DNA from: Schizochytrium sp. TIO01
Lineage: Eukaryota; Sar; Bigyra; Thraustochytrida; Thraustochytriidae
Direction: 5' to 3'
NCBI GenBank assembly: GCA_004764695.1
Contig: SMSO01000031.1
Span: forward strand, 8,742,761 to 8,806,760
DNA length: 64,000 nt
Positions 52,174 through 63,905 of this stretch are shown here, one piece after another (positions within the stretch are counted from its first letter, which is position 1; the number at the start of each line of letters is the position of its first letter). Both the position numbers and the translations under genes were made by a program. The notes below the pieces were generated by a model. That model was not told the origin of the DNA. It worked only from the letters and a program-made list of their open reading frames with translations, and ran no database searches.

Positions 52174-53733
52174 ATGCTACCCTCTTCTTCGTCCAGCCGT
52201 CCTCCTCCACTGACTCAGGAAGATATCAGTCAAATGTCTGTGGAGGAGCTCATCGTTCTTGTTGAGGACGACAAACGTATGCTAGAGCTTATTCAACATA
52301 AAGGCTTGATTCGAAAGTTAACCCTTCAAATTTTCGCTTTTACCAACGAACGAAGCCTCCTCCCAAATAAGGATCAAGCTGCAAACGACGACTTTTCAGA
52401 AGAGTTAACCCAGAGAATCACGGATTTGCAAAGGTCTACAACCAATTGGGGTCACTTCGCTCAAGATCCAGCAAGGATCGAAGCCAAGCGAATCTATTCA
52501 ACAACGACGAAAAGGAACCGTGAAGACGTAGAGAATGAAGACGATCCGGACCGCGAAGACTCATACGATGGTGGAGCAAAGCGAGCCGCCATGAGCCAAT
52601 CCGCTGCCGAGGAAGATCAAGCTGCAAACGACGCATTTTCCGATGAATCAATCCAGAAAAGTTCAAATTCCAAAGACACTACAACCATCTGGAAACCCTC
52701 TTCTTCGTCCAGCCGTCCTACTTCACTGACTCCGGAAGTTATCAGCCAAATGTCTGCGGAGGAGCTCATCGCTCTCGTTGATGACGACGAGCGGATGACA
52801 GAGGCTATTCAAGATAGACATTTGAAGAGAAAGCTGCGTTTTCACATTGAACAGCTTGGTGATGAAGGAAGCCTTCTTCCAGATGAAGATCAAGATGCAA
52901 ACGACGCCTGCAGCGACAAGTTACTTCAGAGAATTTTGGATTTGCAAAGGTCTACAACCATCTGGGATCACTTCGCTCAAGATCCAGCAAGGATCGAAAC
53001 CAAGCGAATCTATTCAACAACGACGAAAAGGAACCGTGAAGACGTAGAGAATGAAGACGATCTGGACCGCGAAGACTCATACAATGGTGGAACAAAGCGA
53101 GCCGCCAAGAGCCAGTCCCCTGCCGAAAGTTCTACACAAAGCGAGACGCCGAGGAGCCAAGAAATCCCGTCATCCCAAAGGACGCAAGCAACGACAATGG
53201 TCCCTGAATACTTCATGCCACTCTATGCCAGAACTTGGAAAATCGAGGAGGAAAAGGGGTCTGCTGCTGCAATTAAACTGTTCTCCAGAAAACGAGCAAT
53301 GTTCATCGATAAATGTTATGCTCTGAACAGCCGTGCGTATGATTCTTTCGAAGAATCTCAAGTTCGTGAATACATGCTGAAGATATTGTGGTATGTTTTA
53401 CAGGCTGGAATGAAGAAGATTCTACCCGATGTGATAACAGACGCAAACGCAGAAAACATGGTGATCGGCGTGGACATGAAAGCTAATATCCAAGTTGCAG
53501 CGTCTTTTTTCCATCAACGGGTCGTTTTGGGAATATCTGTCAGGGATCGCGTTAAGGAGGAAAAGATTCGTATCAGATTAAGAAAGATAGGAGAAAATGA
53601 GACTGGGGCCAAAGCGGACAGGCGTGATTCTCTAAGTGATGCTCTAAGCAATCTGTTAACTAATGCATTAATGACGATGCTCGAGTGCAGTACACCTGAA
53701 ACCTTTAAAGCAACATCCTATCCAGCTGATTAA
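52174..53733 (+). CDS. N-terminal part of Crinkler-like kinase gene, ends at a frame break
   Basis: 519 codons from the ATG at 52174. The first 310 residues are two in-frame copies of a 172-residue unit (SQMS-EELI-LV-DD core, then a DLQRSTT...W-HFAQDPARIE block and a KRNREDVENEDD segment resembling a bipartite nuclear signal). A third, degenerate DQAAND block lies inside unit 1. Residues about 345-500 are a non-repeated, ordered-looking domain (MPLYARTW..., GVDMKANIQVAASF...). The frame stops at 53731-53733, just where the plus-2 frame takes over with a kinase, so the two were probably one protein. I do not recognise the repeat unit; it lacks the LFLAK-type motif of oomycete Crinklers. Confidence 0.7.
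   Translation: MLPSSSSSRPPPLTQEDISQMSVEELIVLVEDDKRMLELIQHKGLIRKLTLQIFAFTNERSLLPNKDQAANDDFSEELTQRITDLQRSTTNWGHFAQDPARIEAKRIYSTTTKRNREDVENEDDPDREDSYDGGAKRAAMSQSAAEEDQAANDAFSDESIQKSSNSKDTTTIWKPSSSSSRPTSLTPEVISQMSAEELIALVDDDERMTEAIQDRHLKRKLRFHIEQLGDEGSLLPDEDQDANDACSDKLLQRILDLQRSTTIWDHFAQDPARIETKRIYSTTTKRNREDVENEDDLDREDSYNGGTKRAAKSQSPAESSTQSETPRSQEIPSSQRTQATTMVPEYFMPLYARTWKIEEEKGSAAAIKLFSRKRAMFIDKCYALNSRAYDSFEESQVREYMLKILWYVLQAGMKKILPDVITDANAENMVIGVDMKANIQVAASFFHQRVVLGISVRDRVKEEKIRIRLRKIGENETGAKADRRDSLSDALSNLLTNALMTMLECSTPETFKATSYPAD
52180..53120 (+). repeat. 516-bp in-frame tandem duplication in the kinase gene
   Basis: CCCTCTTCTTCGTCCAGCC occurs at 52180 and again at 52696, and TTTGCAAAGG at 52425 and 52941; the offset is 516 bp (172 codons) both times. 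The 3' third of the unit (52425-52590 against 52941-53106) is almost identical, whereas the 5' part has diverged clearly. Confidence 0.93.
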
Positions 53734-54961
53734 TGACTATTACGCCCAGGTCTGGGCACCTAGAAACAAGGAGGCTGCACAAGAGGCAAATCCTGAAAAA
53801 TACGAGGATTTTAGAAAGGTGATTGAAGATAATATACCGAAACGTAATCCTCCTCTCAACGCGAGTTGTTCCCAAACACAGAATAACCTTTCTATAGGGA
53901 GTCCCGTTGCCCAACTATGTCTTTACATGGTGTCTACAGGCATGAATTTTGGTGCACTGACGAATGGCCCGAAGACATACTTTTTCCGTCGCCATGCCAA
54001 CGCACGGACTGTTGAGGTGAGCGAAGCTTTTTACTCAAATAGAAACGATGCCGAAGGTCATAAGAATCCAGGGGACTGGTCACTTGGTCAAGCGTGGCTC
54101 GTTTTCCTCTATCATGCACTCAAAGATCACAACCCCGCCCGTGACGCAGACTTGAATTGGCTAAGGGATACGAGTGTAGTCACAGGTGAAACCATCGACC
54201 AGATTCAAAGTGGCAAAGTCAATGTTTCAGCAAGTGTTACAGAATATCCTTATGAAGGTAGTGCTAGTGCCGGTGCTAACAGTACAAGGGGAAATAGCAC
54301 TTCTAGAAGGGCAAGCAGATTTAGAAGTTATGGAACACAGAGAGATCCAACCGTTTTGACTGCGTTTCAACTGGGCCCTTACTTGGAGACCCCCAATATG
54401 CGAGCTGTTTTGGGGGATAAAGCTATCGGATATCCGGACATCATGATCAACGGCGTCTCTAGTTTCGTCAAGACGACTTACGCTCTGCATGATTCTGCAT
54501 ATGCACTTGAGCATGAGGGCAAAGTATACGCAGCTCTGCACACGCTACAGGGTGACGTAGTACCGCGGGTGACAGCTTGCGGTCTCGATGAGAAACTAAA
54601 CCTGGTAGTTTTTGCGACAGAACAGTGTGGTACATCACTGTGCGATCTACAGACGCGAGAATTAGAAGAGTACGGTGGACTTGATAAACTGTACTGGAAG
54701 GCTGCTTTGGCTCTTGAAAAAATTCATAAGGCTGGCTTCATCCATGGAGATGTGGCATTGCGCAATATCGTTGTCGATGATGCTAGCAATGTGAGGTTTA
54801 TCGACCTGGAGCGCAGCAAGAAATCTCGCAGCGAAGCCCTCCGCGAAGAGGACTTTGACCTGCTTGCGGACGCATTTGACGTTGACTATACTAGGGACTT
54901 CCGGACTTTGTCAAGGACCAACAATATAGAGGCGCATGCAGAGAGCAACGAAATTGTCTAA
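53675..54961 (+). pseudogene. C-terminal kinase-like part of the Crinkler-like gene, frameshifted
   Basis: 429 codons open in the frame shifted +1 from the preceding frame; its first in-frame ATG lies well inside (53926). Early on comes QLINDYYAQVWAPRN, then QLCLYMVSTGMNFGALTNG and TYFFRR, a block resembling the YM...N..YG.LT....WF segment that precedes the kinase domain in Crinkler-like and other REase-kinase fusion proteins. The C-terminal domain is kinase-like: LALEKIHKAGFIHGDVALRN (HGD catalytic loop with Asn) and NVRFIDLERSK (DFG replaced by DLE). The switch in frame falls near TTTAAAG at 53703-53709, where a single-base difference would join the frames. A sequencing error, a recent disabling mutation or a short intron are all possible. 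Confidence 0.7.
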
Positions 54962-55584
54962 GGGGTCGGTGAAGCATATAGATGACAAGACATTTCAAGG
55001 TAGTAGCTTATGGCTCCCTTACTTTTTAAAATGAAAAATAAAGCAGTTTTTTCTCATGTTTATAAAAAGAAGAAGAATATTGCTCTTGATTATACTTCAG
55101 ATTTGTTCATACAGAAAAGAAGAAGATATGTACTTCATTTATTTAAATTTGGACTGTAGTAGTATTTGAAAGTTCAGCTTGTACTCACTGTAAACTGTCT
55201 TTCTAAACTTTCAAGATGCGTTACTTATCAAAGTATCCCTAGAGGTAATGTTAGATAAGATTTTACAATTTTAAATAAAAGGAGTGCGAATCAACAAAAG
55301 GTAACACTATTCATTTTGAAAATCCCCAGGGAGGTAATTAAGTCTCCCTTAATAATCCTATCACTATAGATGAAACTTGTGCATCCTCGAAAAAAAAAAT
55401 TCCTGCAAACTGAAGCTCAGTTTGGAATTTATAGTTTAGAAATTAAACAAGTTTGTGTAAACAAACCTTTGATGAAATCATTCAGAAACACCGCCAGAAT
55501 ACAAGACTGCTGTGACGAAGTAAATTTGGACAAAATTCTAGTAGAAATATTTATTTCTAACTAATAAATTCTTAACAACATGAT
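54962..55584. other. AT-rich 3' flank of the kinase gene
   Basis: Contains AATAAA-type sequences near 55037. A 64-codon open frame at 55370-55564 has no recognisable content. Confidence 0.45.
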
Positions 55585-55956
55585 TCAGAGAAAGCTTTTT
55601 CTCATTGCTTCCTGTGTAGTTTCTACTGACAAATTTCTTTGCTCAGCTTCCTCTTGGTTTATGTCAATCTCTTGGAGATAGTTAAATTTTGGAAGAATTA
55701 ATATTTGCGTTACCATTAGAGGTAGAATTTGAATTAAATCACGGAGTCTAAGTTGAATGAAGTGAAAGATCTTTAAAGACTTCATTCTCGAAACATAGGC
55801 ATCATTCACTGTCACCCTTGTATCACTCTTAGTTTTTGCCCAGGTTATTTTTAGAGTTGAATCAAAGGGCATGCTGTTTCGGCTGTCCTTATTAAAGAGT
55901 GTTGAGACTACTTCATGAGGTAACATGTGCCGTCTATTTCTCTTGCCTGAGACCAT
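55585..55956 (-). CDS. Possible small or relic coding frame, unknown
   Basis: 123 residues from the ATG at 55956; the frame is open 14 codons further upstream. The composition is protein-like (STLKITWAKTKSDTRVTVND, a hydrophobic middle and a Glu/Gln-rich end), but no family is recognised. It is on the same strand as the degenerate frames at 56310-57090 and could be their 3' end. Confidence 0.3.
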   Translation of the reverse strand: MVSGKRNRRHMLPHEVVSTLFNKDSRNSMPFDSTLKITWAKTKSDTRVTVNDAYVSRMKSLKIFHFIQLRLRDLIQILPLMVTQILILPKFNYLQEIDINQEEAEQRNLSVETTQEAMRKSFL

Positions 55957-56309
55957 AGTACGGAAATTCTGAATTGACCCGCTAAAAAATTTTATACTTT
56001 ACCTTGTTTATTTCCATCAAAGTATCCTGTAAAGGAAGCCATCAGTATCAATACTTCTACTGCAATATATCGTTTCACTTCGTTATGAGTGAACTCTGTT
56101 TTCCCACCGAGTGTATGAATTGACCCAAAGACATTAATGGGTACCAAATGCAATGCGCCAATCATCGAAATCCATTTAGGATCATATCATGTTCTCTAAC
56201 CACAACTCCCGGCGGTGATTCTTTTCGGCGATCAGGCAGAGGCGACGATTCAGGGTATTTCGAAAGGTCACCTCAATTTCAATCACCCTGAAGAGAATAT
56301 GCAAATATG

Positions 56310-57090
56310 TTATTTCTTTCTTCTCTGCACCTTCAAAATTCGATTTTTCTTCAAAGTGTTCAGACTGAACAACAGAAATGACATCTCATCTACAAAGTCC
56401 TTGATACTATTATCATTGAGCTGTAATGAGTCAATATTCTTAATTTGCATCTTCTTCCTATGCATAATTTGCTCACTATGCTTTAAAAGAGTTAAGAAAT
56501 TTCGAAGTTGTTCCGTTACCATGAAGACCCAATCGCAATGTCTGTTTCCGTAGTAACTAAAGTTTTATATTGTGCAAAGGGCCTGATCATTACCTGATAA
56601 AAATAAGCAAAATTTGTCATCGTTATAATCTGCAATTCCAAGATCCTCTTATTTGAATTCCAAGTCCAAGATACGTCTACAGAGAATGGTGTTCTGAAGA
56701 GGTTCTCCCCAAGGTAGTTAATGTCGAATGGAATTTCAAATTTTGTCTTTCGAGAGTTGACAACATTCAACTGTTTAATCATTGACTCCAAGAATTCGTC
56801 ATTGATGTCTAACACATCAGGAGCCATAATTGCATTCTCATCGTCTGAATCAGTAAACATATGATAGAAGAGGAGTAGAAGTGCAGCAATAGAAGTCCTT
56901 CATCATGAAAGAGCTTTGTAATTGCCAGAGGACCCATTGCAGATGACGAAGACGTCTTGATGTTATTTGATCCTAATTCCTGAACCCTGGAGTCTTTGAC
57001 ATCCCCATCGCTCAATGAAGAAAGATCTACAATTCTTGTAGAAAAAGGATAATATTCTCCTCCTTCTGAAGCCTAGCCTGTTCTTGAGCA
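56310..57090 (-). pseudogene. Degenerate minus-strand coding region, unknown
   Basis: Three minus-strand frames follow one another in a coding-like way. The first (57087-56809) reads GGEYYPFSTRIVDLSS and LAITKLFHDEG. The second (56860-56516, ATG at 56860) reads FTDSDDENAIMAPDVLDIND and WTWNSNKRILEL. The third (ending 56310) reads GNRHCDWVFMVTEQLRNF. The switches need either frameshifts or very short introns; a CAG|GTAATG donor is present at about 56595, but no acceptor restores the frame. AT-rich. Family unknown. Confidence 0.35.
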
Positions 57091-60000
57091 CCCATAAGTA
57101 CTAATTCTCGCTGTTATGAAATAGTATGTGACTGAATAACTCTTAAAATATTGTTTACAGAGAGATGATCGATGCTTGCGTCTTTTGCTCTTATTCCTAA
57201 GCCAGTTGTCAACCTAGACAGTGTTTTATTCTGATCCAGGACCACATGATCAAAATATTGAAGCAGTGCCTACATGTTGCTTGTTTGTATAAATAAGTTT
57301 CGTAAGCCGCTTGCCTTGATACCGATTTCGGCGAAAACTATAGTTTGGCTTGTAGAGAGGTTATTTGATATCATTGAAAGTTACAGAAAATAGCCGTATT
57401 CAAAGAAGAGCCTGACGAATTATCTTCCGTTAAATTCGTTGAACTACCTCTTATAAGAAAAACGTTGCGCACGCACATTTTGCACATACGTCTTATCCTG
57501 GAAACCAGTTGTCTTTGAAAAAAAATAAAAATATCTACATTATCTCAAATTGAATTTCGAGCCTACCAGCGGCCAGACAAGCCAAGTAACTGCCACTGCG
57601 TAGAAATGGGAATTTTTGTAAGAACAGTCTATCTGTCAACTGAATTTGGCTGTGACAACCAAACAGATTGGCCCTATAAAGCCAAATTGGCTCATGTATA
57701 GGTAGGGTGCGTTGTTGTTGTTGGCAGATGTTATCGCTCCAAGCATTTCAGGCGCAACTTACATTGAAGTTAATCAAGTTGGTAGCTTTAGCTCGCGTTC
57801 AGAGCTTTAAAAATTTGCACAGTGACGAGCATGTTTCTATTAGATTATAGACTTTCGAGTACACTCACAGAAAGAGAAGCCAATAAGTAAATGAGAAAGG
57901 GAACGTATGGTAATCTTGAAAGCAAGCCCTCTTTTGCCAGTGGAGGTCTACCATTTTAACCAGTAATCCTTGCTAGTAGGTGGCTAGAGAGTTCCAACTT
58001 GAAGAACCGGCAAGACTCGATTTTCTAAGGGGAATGAAAACACACGGACCCATACCAAAAAAAACTTTTCACTCGCTCAACCTTTAAAAATAGGAAATGA
58101 AAGAAAAGAAAAATGAAAGTGTCTAAATTCATAGTCCACACTGGCTTGAGTTTTTGTACAAACTAACTTGCGAACTTCTGGCTGCTGCCATTGAAGCTCG
58201 AGTTTTGCTTTACTATTTTATCTGTGCTCTGTCTAATTCGTGGTTGATGTGAACACCTCAAAGATTTTAAAGATTAGAAAGTTACGAATTGTCGATGCAG
58301 TAATTATAGAGAACCAATCTTTTTACTTGCTTATGTGAAGTCCTGATTTGGACACGAAAAAGGGGGTGTTATGAAGCTGTTGATCCTGCTTCTTCAGAGT
58401 GTAGATACCATCCGAATTTAGAAGATAAGCCAGCCGTGGCGTATGGATGCAGCAAGTGGTGCTTGCTTCGAAAAGGCCTATTGCTTATTCTCATTAACCC
58501 TCCTCCAGCTGTTAGTCTCAAAGGAAGGCGAGCAAGTTTTTGAACCGAATAAAAGAAATGCCGCTTCCTGGAGGCGGAAGAAAGATATAGAGCATTTCCA
58601 AGGTCGGTTTGGTTGCAAGGTTTCATTTTTCGCCATGGAAGCTCGCCGAGGACATCAACTATCACGAGCACGCCATGCTTGTCGAGCTTTTGTCCCGAAG
58701 GGATGCCGAGATTTGAAGCCTAAACTGGCAGGTTTTAAAGCCTCGAAATGAACGCATATTCTCGGCTGTAGCCCCAAAAGCTCAAGGTTCAAGAGCACCT
58801 TGGCGCATTTACTTTGATTATACAGTTTGCGTATGCTTTGATCAAACGGTAAATGCTCCGGACGATGTGCATCGCAAGACCGTTGCTTAGGAACCGAGCA
58901 AAATTCACGTTGTTGCTTCCAGTTAGTCTTTCAAGCTTCTACCTTCCACCATCAAACTTGTTGACTGAAACTCGTGATGAGAACAACCGCTCGAGTTCAA
59001 TTCCTCGGTCTCCATACACATCCAGCAAGCGCCTACGTCTGTACTAATACTTGCTCCAGAACGGTCGTGCGCCACCTCCATCAAGACGGCACTTGAGACA
59101 ACCAACAAGCTGGCATGCACTCGCTAGATCACCGCAGCCTGAGCCGACATGGCGCAGGTATACCTATCTACTCGAAAGCGAACAAGAAATGCACATCGCC
59201 GGCAGACTGATTGGGCAATTGATTGGTGCCGGAACTAGGCGTGTGCCGCTTTCTTCATCAACCGCTAGTTCGATTAAAAGTCACCTTGCAGCAGTGTAAG
59301 ACCAACCATCTCAGTTCTAAGCCCATCGATTCCACCTCGACGTCCATTACCTAATACTTCCCAACTGCATTGCAAACCAGGTAGGTATGCATGCACCAGG
59401 CTCGGGGGGTGGCGCGATGGCGTCGAGGTCGAGGGGAGGTGCTCCCTTCGACGCTTGGGAACTGACTGACTGATTTCATCGTGGTCCGGGGAGCCACATT
59501 GTTTCGTCTTCTCCTTGACTACTAACACCAGAGAGTAAAAGAAAAGGAAAAGGGAACAACTAAAGTGCTCTACTCTAACTAGCCCAGTCTAGAACTGAGC
59601 AAGCACATCTGTGGTAACAAATAGGTGGTACCTAAAGCGAAAGACTTTCAAGTTCTCAGAATGGGCGTGCGTCCATCTCTGCAGACCCATTCACAGAACA
59701 CATACCAACTTGCACGAAGCGATTGCAGGTTGTAGAGCAGCTAGAAAGAAACCTACCTACCTTCTCAGGAAAGAAGGAAACGGCGACTTGCATGCCTTTG
59801 ACCTGGGCTTGAACCTGCCTGCATTGGCGAATTCAAGCTCTTGACACAGCCACCATCGCTCGCTCGTGCAAGTGAAAACCATTATCGTCGTCATCGAATC
59901 GAATCACACATCATCATCCGTAAAATAAATAAACAGGCCTAAATAAACAGGCCTAACCAGATGAATTAATAATGGCATAAAAACAAGAACACGAGCGATT

Positions 60001-60679
60001 GTTAGAACTTCATTTTGTGCAAATGCAGTGCGTCGGGTCGAGCGAGCCCCGCCAAGACGACCGCGTGGCATGCTTGAGCTCAGGATATCCTCGCGTGGTA
60101 GCAGCGCCGGGCTCTCAGCAAGGCAGCCAGTCAATCTATCAAGCATCACTACATTAGTTCTAGCTAGTCTCAAGTCAGCGCGTGCACAACTTCGTGATGA
60201 AAGGCAGGCCAACTTGAAATTACTTACTTACTACAGACGTTCAGATTCTCCCGACTCTCGCGAGTTCCCGCTTGCAATCAGCTCATCAGTCTCTGCTGCA
60301 CCCCGTCCTCTGATCATGTCAGCGCCTTCGAATACGTGCGGCGGTGGTGGGAAAGGTTGAGCAATTTTGGGCTCGTGCACATCTTTGAGACCGCCACGAA
60401 GTTTTCAGGACCTCGCCCATTCATTGTGCATAACAGAGGTCTTCAAGGGTTCCAATCGATGGCCATGGCGATGAGGAGTGCTTGTCGAAGAACCTCTGCA
60501 CTCTTGGAAACAAGTGCATTCTTCTCGCAGGCAACCAATCCAATCCACGTGCTCCAAGGCAGAGCAGAGTCAAGTCAAGTAAGTGGTCGTCGCCTTGCTT
60601 ACCGTCTGTCACCTCTCCGCCATGATGGCCCACGCCCCTTTCCGACGACCACGCCACGAGGCGCTGAGACTGTTACTAG

Positions 60680-60717
60680 CCAAGCCAAGCCAAGTCAAGT
60701 CAAGTCAAGTCAAGTCA
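60680..60717. repeat. Pentanucleotide repeat CAAGC/CAAGT
   Basis: Two to three CAAGC units pass into about five CAAGT units. Confidence 0.93.
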
Positions 60718-61007
60718 TTGTCGAACGCGATCGCAGCAAAGCCATCCTCCAACCTTGACATCTTCTACGTTTTCTTCAAGTCTGCTCACCTCTAATTCGT
60801 CTTGAACCGTTTCCTTGTCTTGGACCTCGAGTTTTCTATCCCAGTCCCTCGAACAAAGTACGCTCTCGCGCTCATAAAGAGGCTTCTGATACCTACAGAA
60901 CAATCGAAGAGTATCTCGCTTTGATATCGATTGACCCGTCTGAAGCAGCGAGCGACTTGAAGAACCCGCTCACGTCTCTCGTTTTGCTCACTTGGTTGAC
61001 TAAGTTC

Positions 61008-61075
61008 CTTTATGTATTTATGTATTTATGCATTGATGCATTGATGTGTTTATTTATTCATGCATTTATTTATTT
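61008..61075. repeat. Imperfect TATT/TGCAT repeats
   Basis: Interleaved TATTTATG and GCATTGAT units, low complexity. Confidence 0.8.
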
Positions 61076-63860
61076 CTGTGGACCAAAGTCGGCGCGCGCC
61101 TTCTTTGACAGTATATACTTACTCCTAAAAATTAATTCAGGAATAATCCACTTATATGTCATTTTTTTTAATTTTTTTAATTTTTACAATTTTATCATGA
61201 TAACTTTTTTTGAATTACTGTATAAAGAAGCAAGATTTTCAATAGTAAATAGAGGGTAAAACAGGGTAGCAATAGCTAAGAACTTAGCTTCTTTCTAAGG
61301 CGCATTGCAAAGAGTCATTATATAAATTAAATAAACACCAGATAATTGGCAAGTGCTTACCCACAGCACCCACTTCTTCTAAACGTTCCCCGCACTGCAG
61401 GGCTTGCGGGTTCCCTCGTTGTGCAAAGGACAGCTTATTCATTCAACTCTTGATTGATATAAATTCTTGCATTCGTTCATTTCATTTACTTCATTTAACT
61501 TAGGCTCTTCGTCTTTCGGATGGAGCATTAGCACAGACTTGGGAATCGACTTGAGGAATGGCGCACGCAAGACTTTGGAAACTTAGCTGCAAGGGACATG
61601 AAGACTCCCCGAGATGGCAGTAAAATTATACAGTCAAGATGGCGGTCCAATCAGCATTATATGGGTATGTGGCTGAGGTTCGTACGCTCCTATTTTCCCA
61701 GTTCCTAGCTCTGCTACAGTAACCTCAAGTAGTTTCAACTTCGCAATTGAACCAACTCAAGGAAGGCAAGCACTTCTCAATCAAGGAGCATCTTAAGAGT
61801 TGGCCCTGTTTCGCATTCGTATTCTGCGAAGTCCAAAACAAAACAACAAAGCAACAACAAAAAACAGCGAGAACCCACGTAAACAGCCTTTTATTGGCTC
61901 CCATTGACGACGAGTTCCCGAGAACAAATGTGGGGAACGCGGGGAGCGGCGCGTGCCGCGCATGATAATGTCAATAGAAGACATAAAGTGGCGATCATCG
62001 AAGATAATTGCTCGTCATGACTCAAGAATCTGATGAAGAGTACATTCATACCTAGTCGCTGGTGGCGGGCTGCAATTGAAGGTGGGCTGGCCATTTCTAT
62101 TGACTTTCTCTCGAGTATGAGGTGGAGGAGCAGTAGTAGGTAGATCATCAATTCTTAAGTGCAAAGGGCAAAGTGAGCAGGTGGAAGGGGCAGCGTAGGT
62201 GCTAGAGTAAGATATAGAAGGGTGCTATGCAGTGAATGAGTAAATCAAATAGTTCGTTCTGTTCTTCAGAAGAACATGCACATACCTACATACCCATGGG
62301 ATGCAATCAATGTCATATCAACATACATAGATACATAGATACATACATTGCTGTTACTCTTATTATCGTTGGGCTAAGTGAAAAGAAGGGAAAGGAACTC
62401 AACTCCAGGAGGAAGAGCTTTAAAGTTTGTTGATGGTCGCAGTAATTCGAATATGAAGAGCGTGGACCGCGTTAAGGCTGAAGGTTGGATTAAATTCGCT
62501 CTTCAAGACCTCCATACAGCTGCACAGAAATCATAGAACCTCGCAAGTTCAAACGTTCAACTCAACGTAGGCAAGCCTTCATTATTTTGTTTTTCTAGCT
62601 AGACAGTGCGGAGAGAACAATTCCATTATGCATGTATTTATTTATTTATTCATTCTCATCGATCAAAATGTATTGCATGCAATTTTAGCAGAAGCAGCAA
62701 ACTCTGCGAAACCCTTACAAGAGACAGGGTGATGTACTGCCTCCTAATTACCACTCTGTACGTCAGTGAACGAAGAAGACCTCGAGAAAGTCCTCGAACA
62801 AGAAAGTGCACGGACTCCAAAAGCTTAAACTTCGAGTCGAGATCACCCACCGCACAGCACGTAGTACTAGGCAAACTTTCTTGTTCTTCACTCTTTTCTC
62901 TTGGAAATATTGCTGGAGCTTCTTCCTACCATCGAGGTGGTTCTTCTTTCTGTTTTCCTACTCCAACCCTGACCCGTGCGTGCGTATCTACTTGCTTTCT
63001 TCACTCGCTAACGTCGGAGAGACCTTGTCTCACGACCAAGAATGAATGAAGCGTATTCGAGACATTGAATGACACTTAGAGTTCTCCTCGCACGTATTCT
63101 CATGCTCATGCAAACCTGATGAAGGAAGGCCTAATTCTTGAAGAAGAATGAAAAGCTGCTGATTTGTCAAGCACTGCCGAGTCGTTGATTATGGGCAGCA
63201 GAGCTGTATTTCTGCAGGCCCAGCGAGCTCGTTGTAAACAAGGCCTCAAGTCAAACGGCACCAGCCTTCAACGAAAGCCGAAGCCTTGAGATGAAGCGGC
63301 GAAGCCTTATTCGCTCACCATTTAGATTGGTTTCGTAAAAATACTTTTATTGTTAGTTTTTAATTAATAATTGATGATAGATGGTTCTAGCAGAGAGGAA
63401 GTAAGAGATGTTTATCTGTGTTTGTAAATAAACTTGCATGTGATGAAAATTTAGAAATTTAGAATATAAAGTAGAAAAAAAGTGGCGCTGAGTTCTGAAG
63501 TTCTAGCTCAACACCCACACGAACTTTGCAAGCACCTCCAACACCATCCCAAAGTGGCCACGGTCCTGAGCAGTTTGCGCCAATTGCTGTCATCTTCATC
63601 AGTGTGATTGGAGGTCACCTAGTTAGTGTTCCCGCACCAAGATTAGATTAGAACTCAAGCTCTAAAGAACCAAGAAATAAAGCGGTCCCAACCCAGGTCC
63701 GCTCGCTGTCGTCTTGCAAACAAGGCCACCATAGCACAGTAATTGTCAGTTATAGCACATTCGTTGTACGCTCTTGCGCACGCTCATCTGCGGTCGTTCC
63801 CGTTCCAACATCGACAGCTTTCTACCCAAGCTCAACCCGCTTCTGAGTTTGGTTTAATGT

Positions 63861-63905
63861 ACTTTGCTTTGCTTTGCTTTGCTTTACTTACTTTGCTTTA
63901 CTTTG
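63861..63905. repeat. Pentanucleotide repeat CTTTG
   Basis: About four CTTTG units, a CTTTACTTA interruption, then further variants. Confidence 0.93.

Noticed and set aside
53703-53709. Programmed frameshift site in the kinase gene
   Set aside because: TTTAAAG alone is not evidence; a single-base error or disabling mutation is simpler, and no stimulatory structure was seen.
59051-59299. KH-domain-like string GRLIGQLIGAG
   Set aside because: An isolated match in a short frame with low-complexity surroundings; likely chance.
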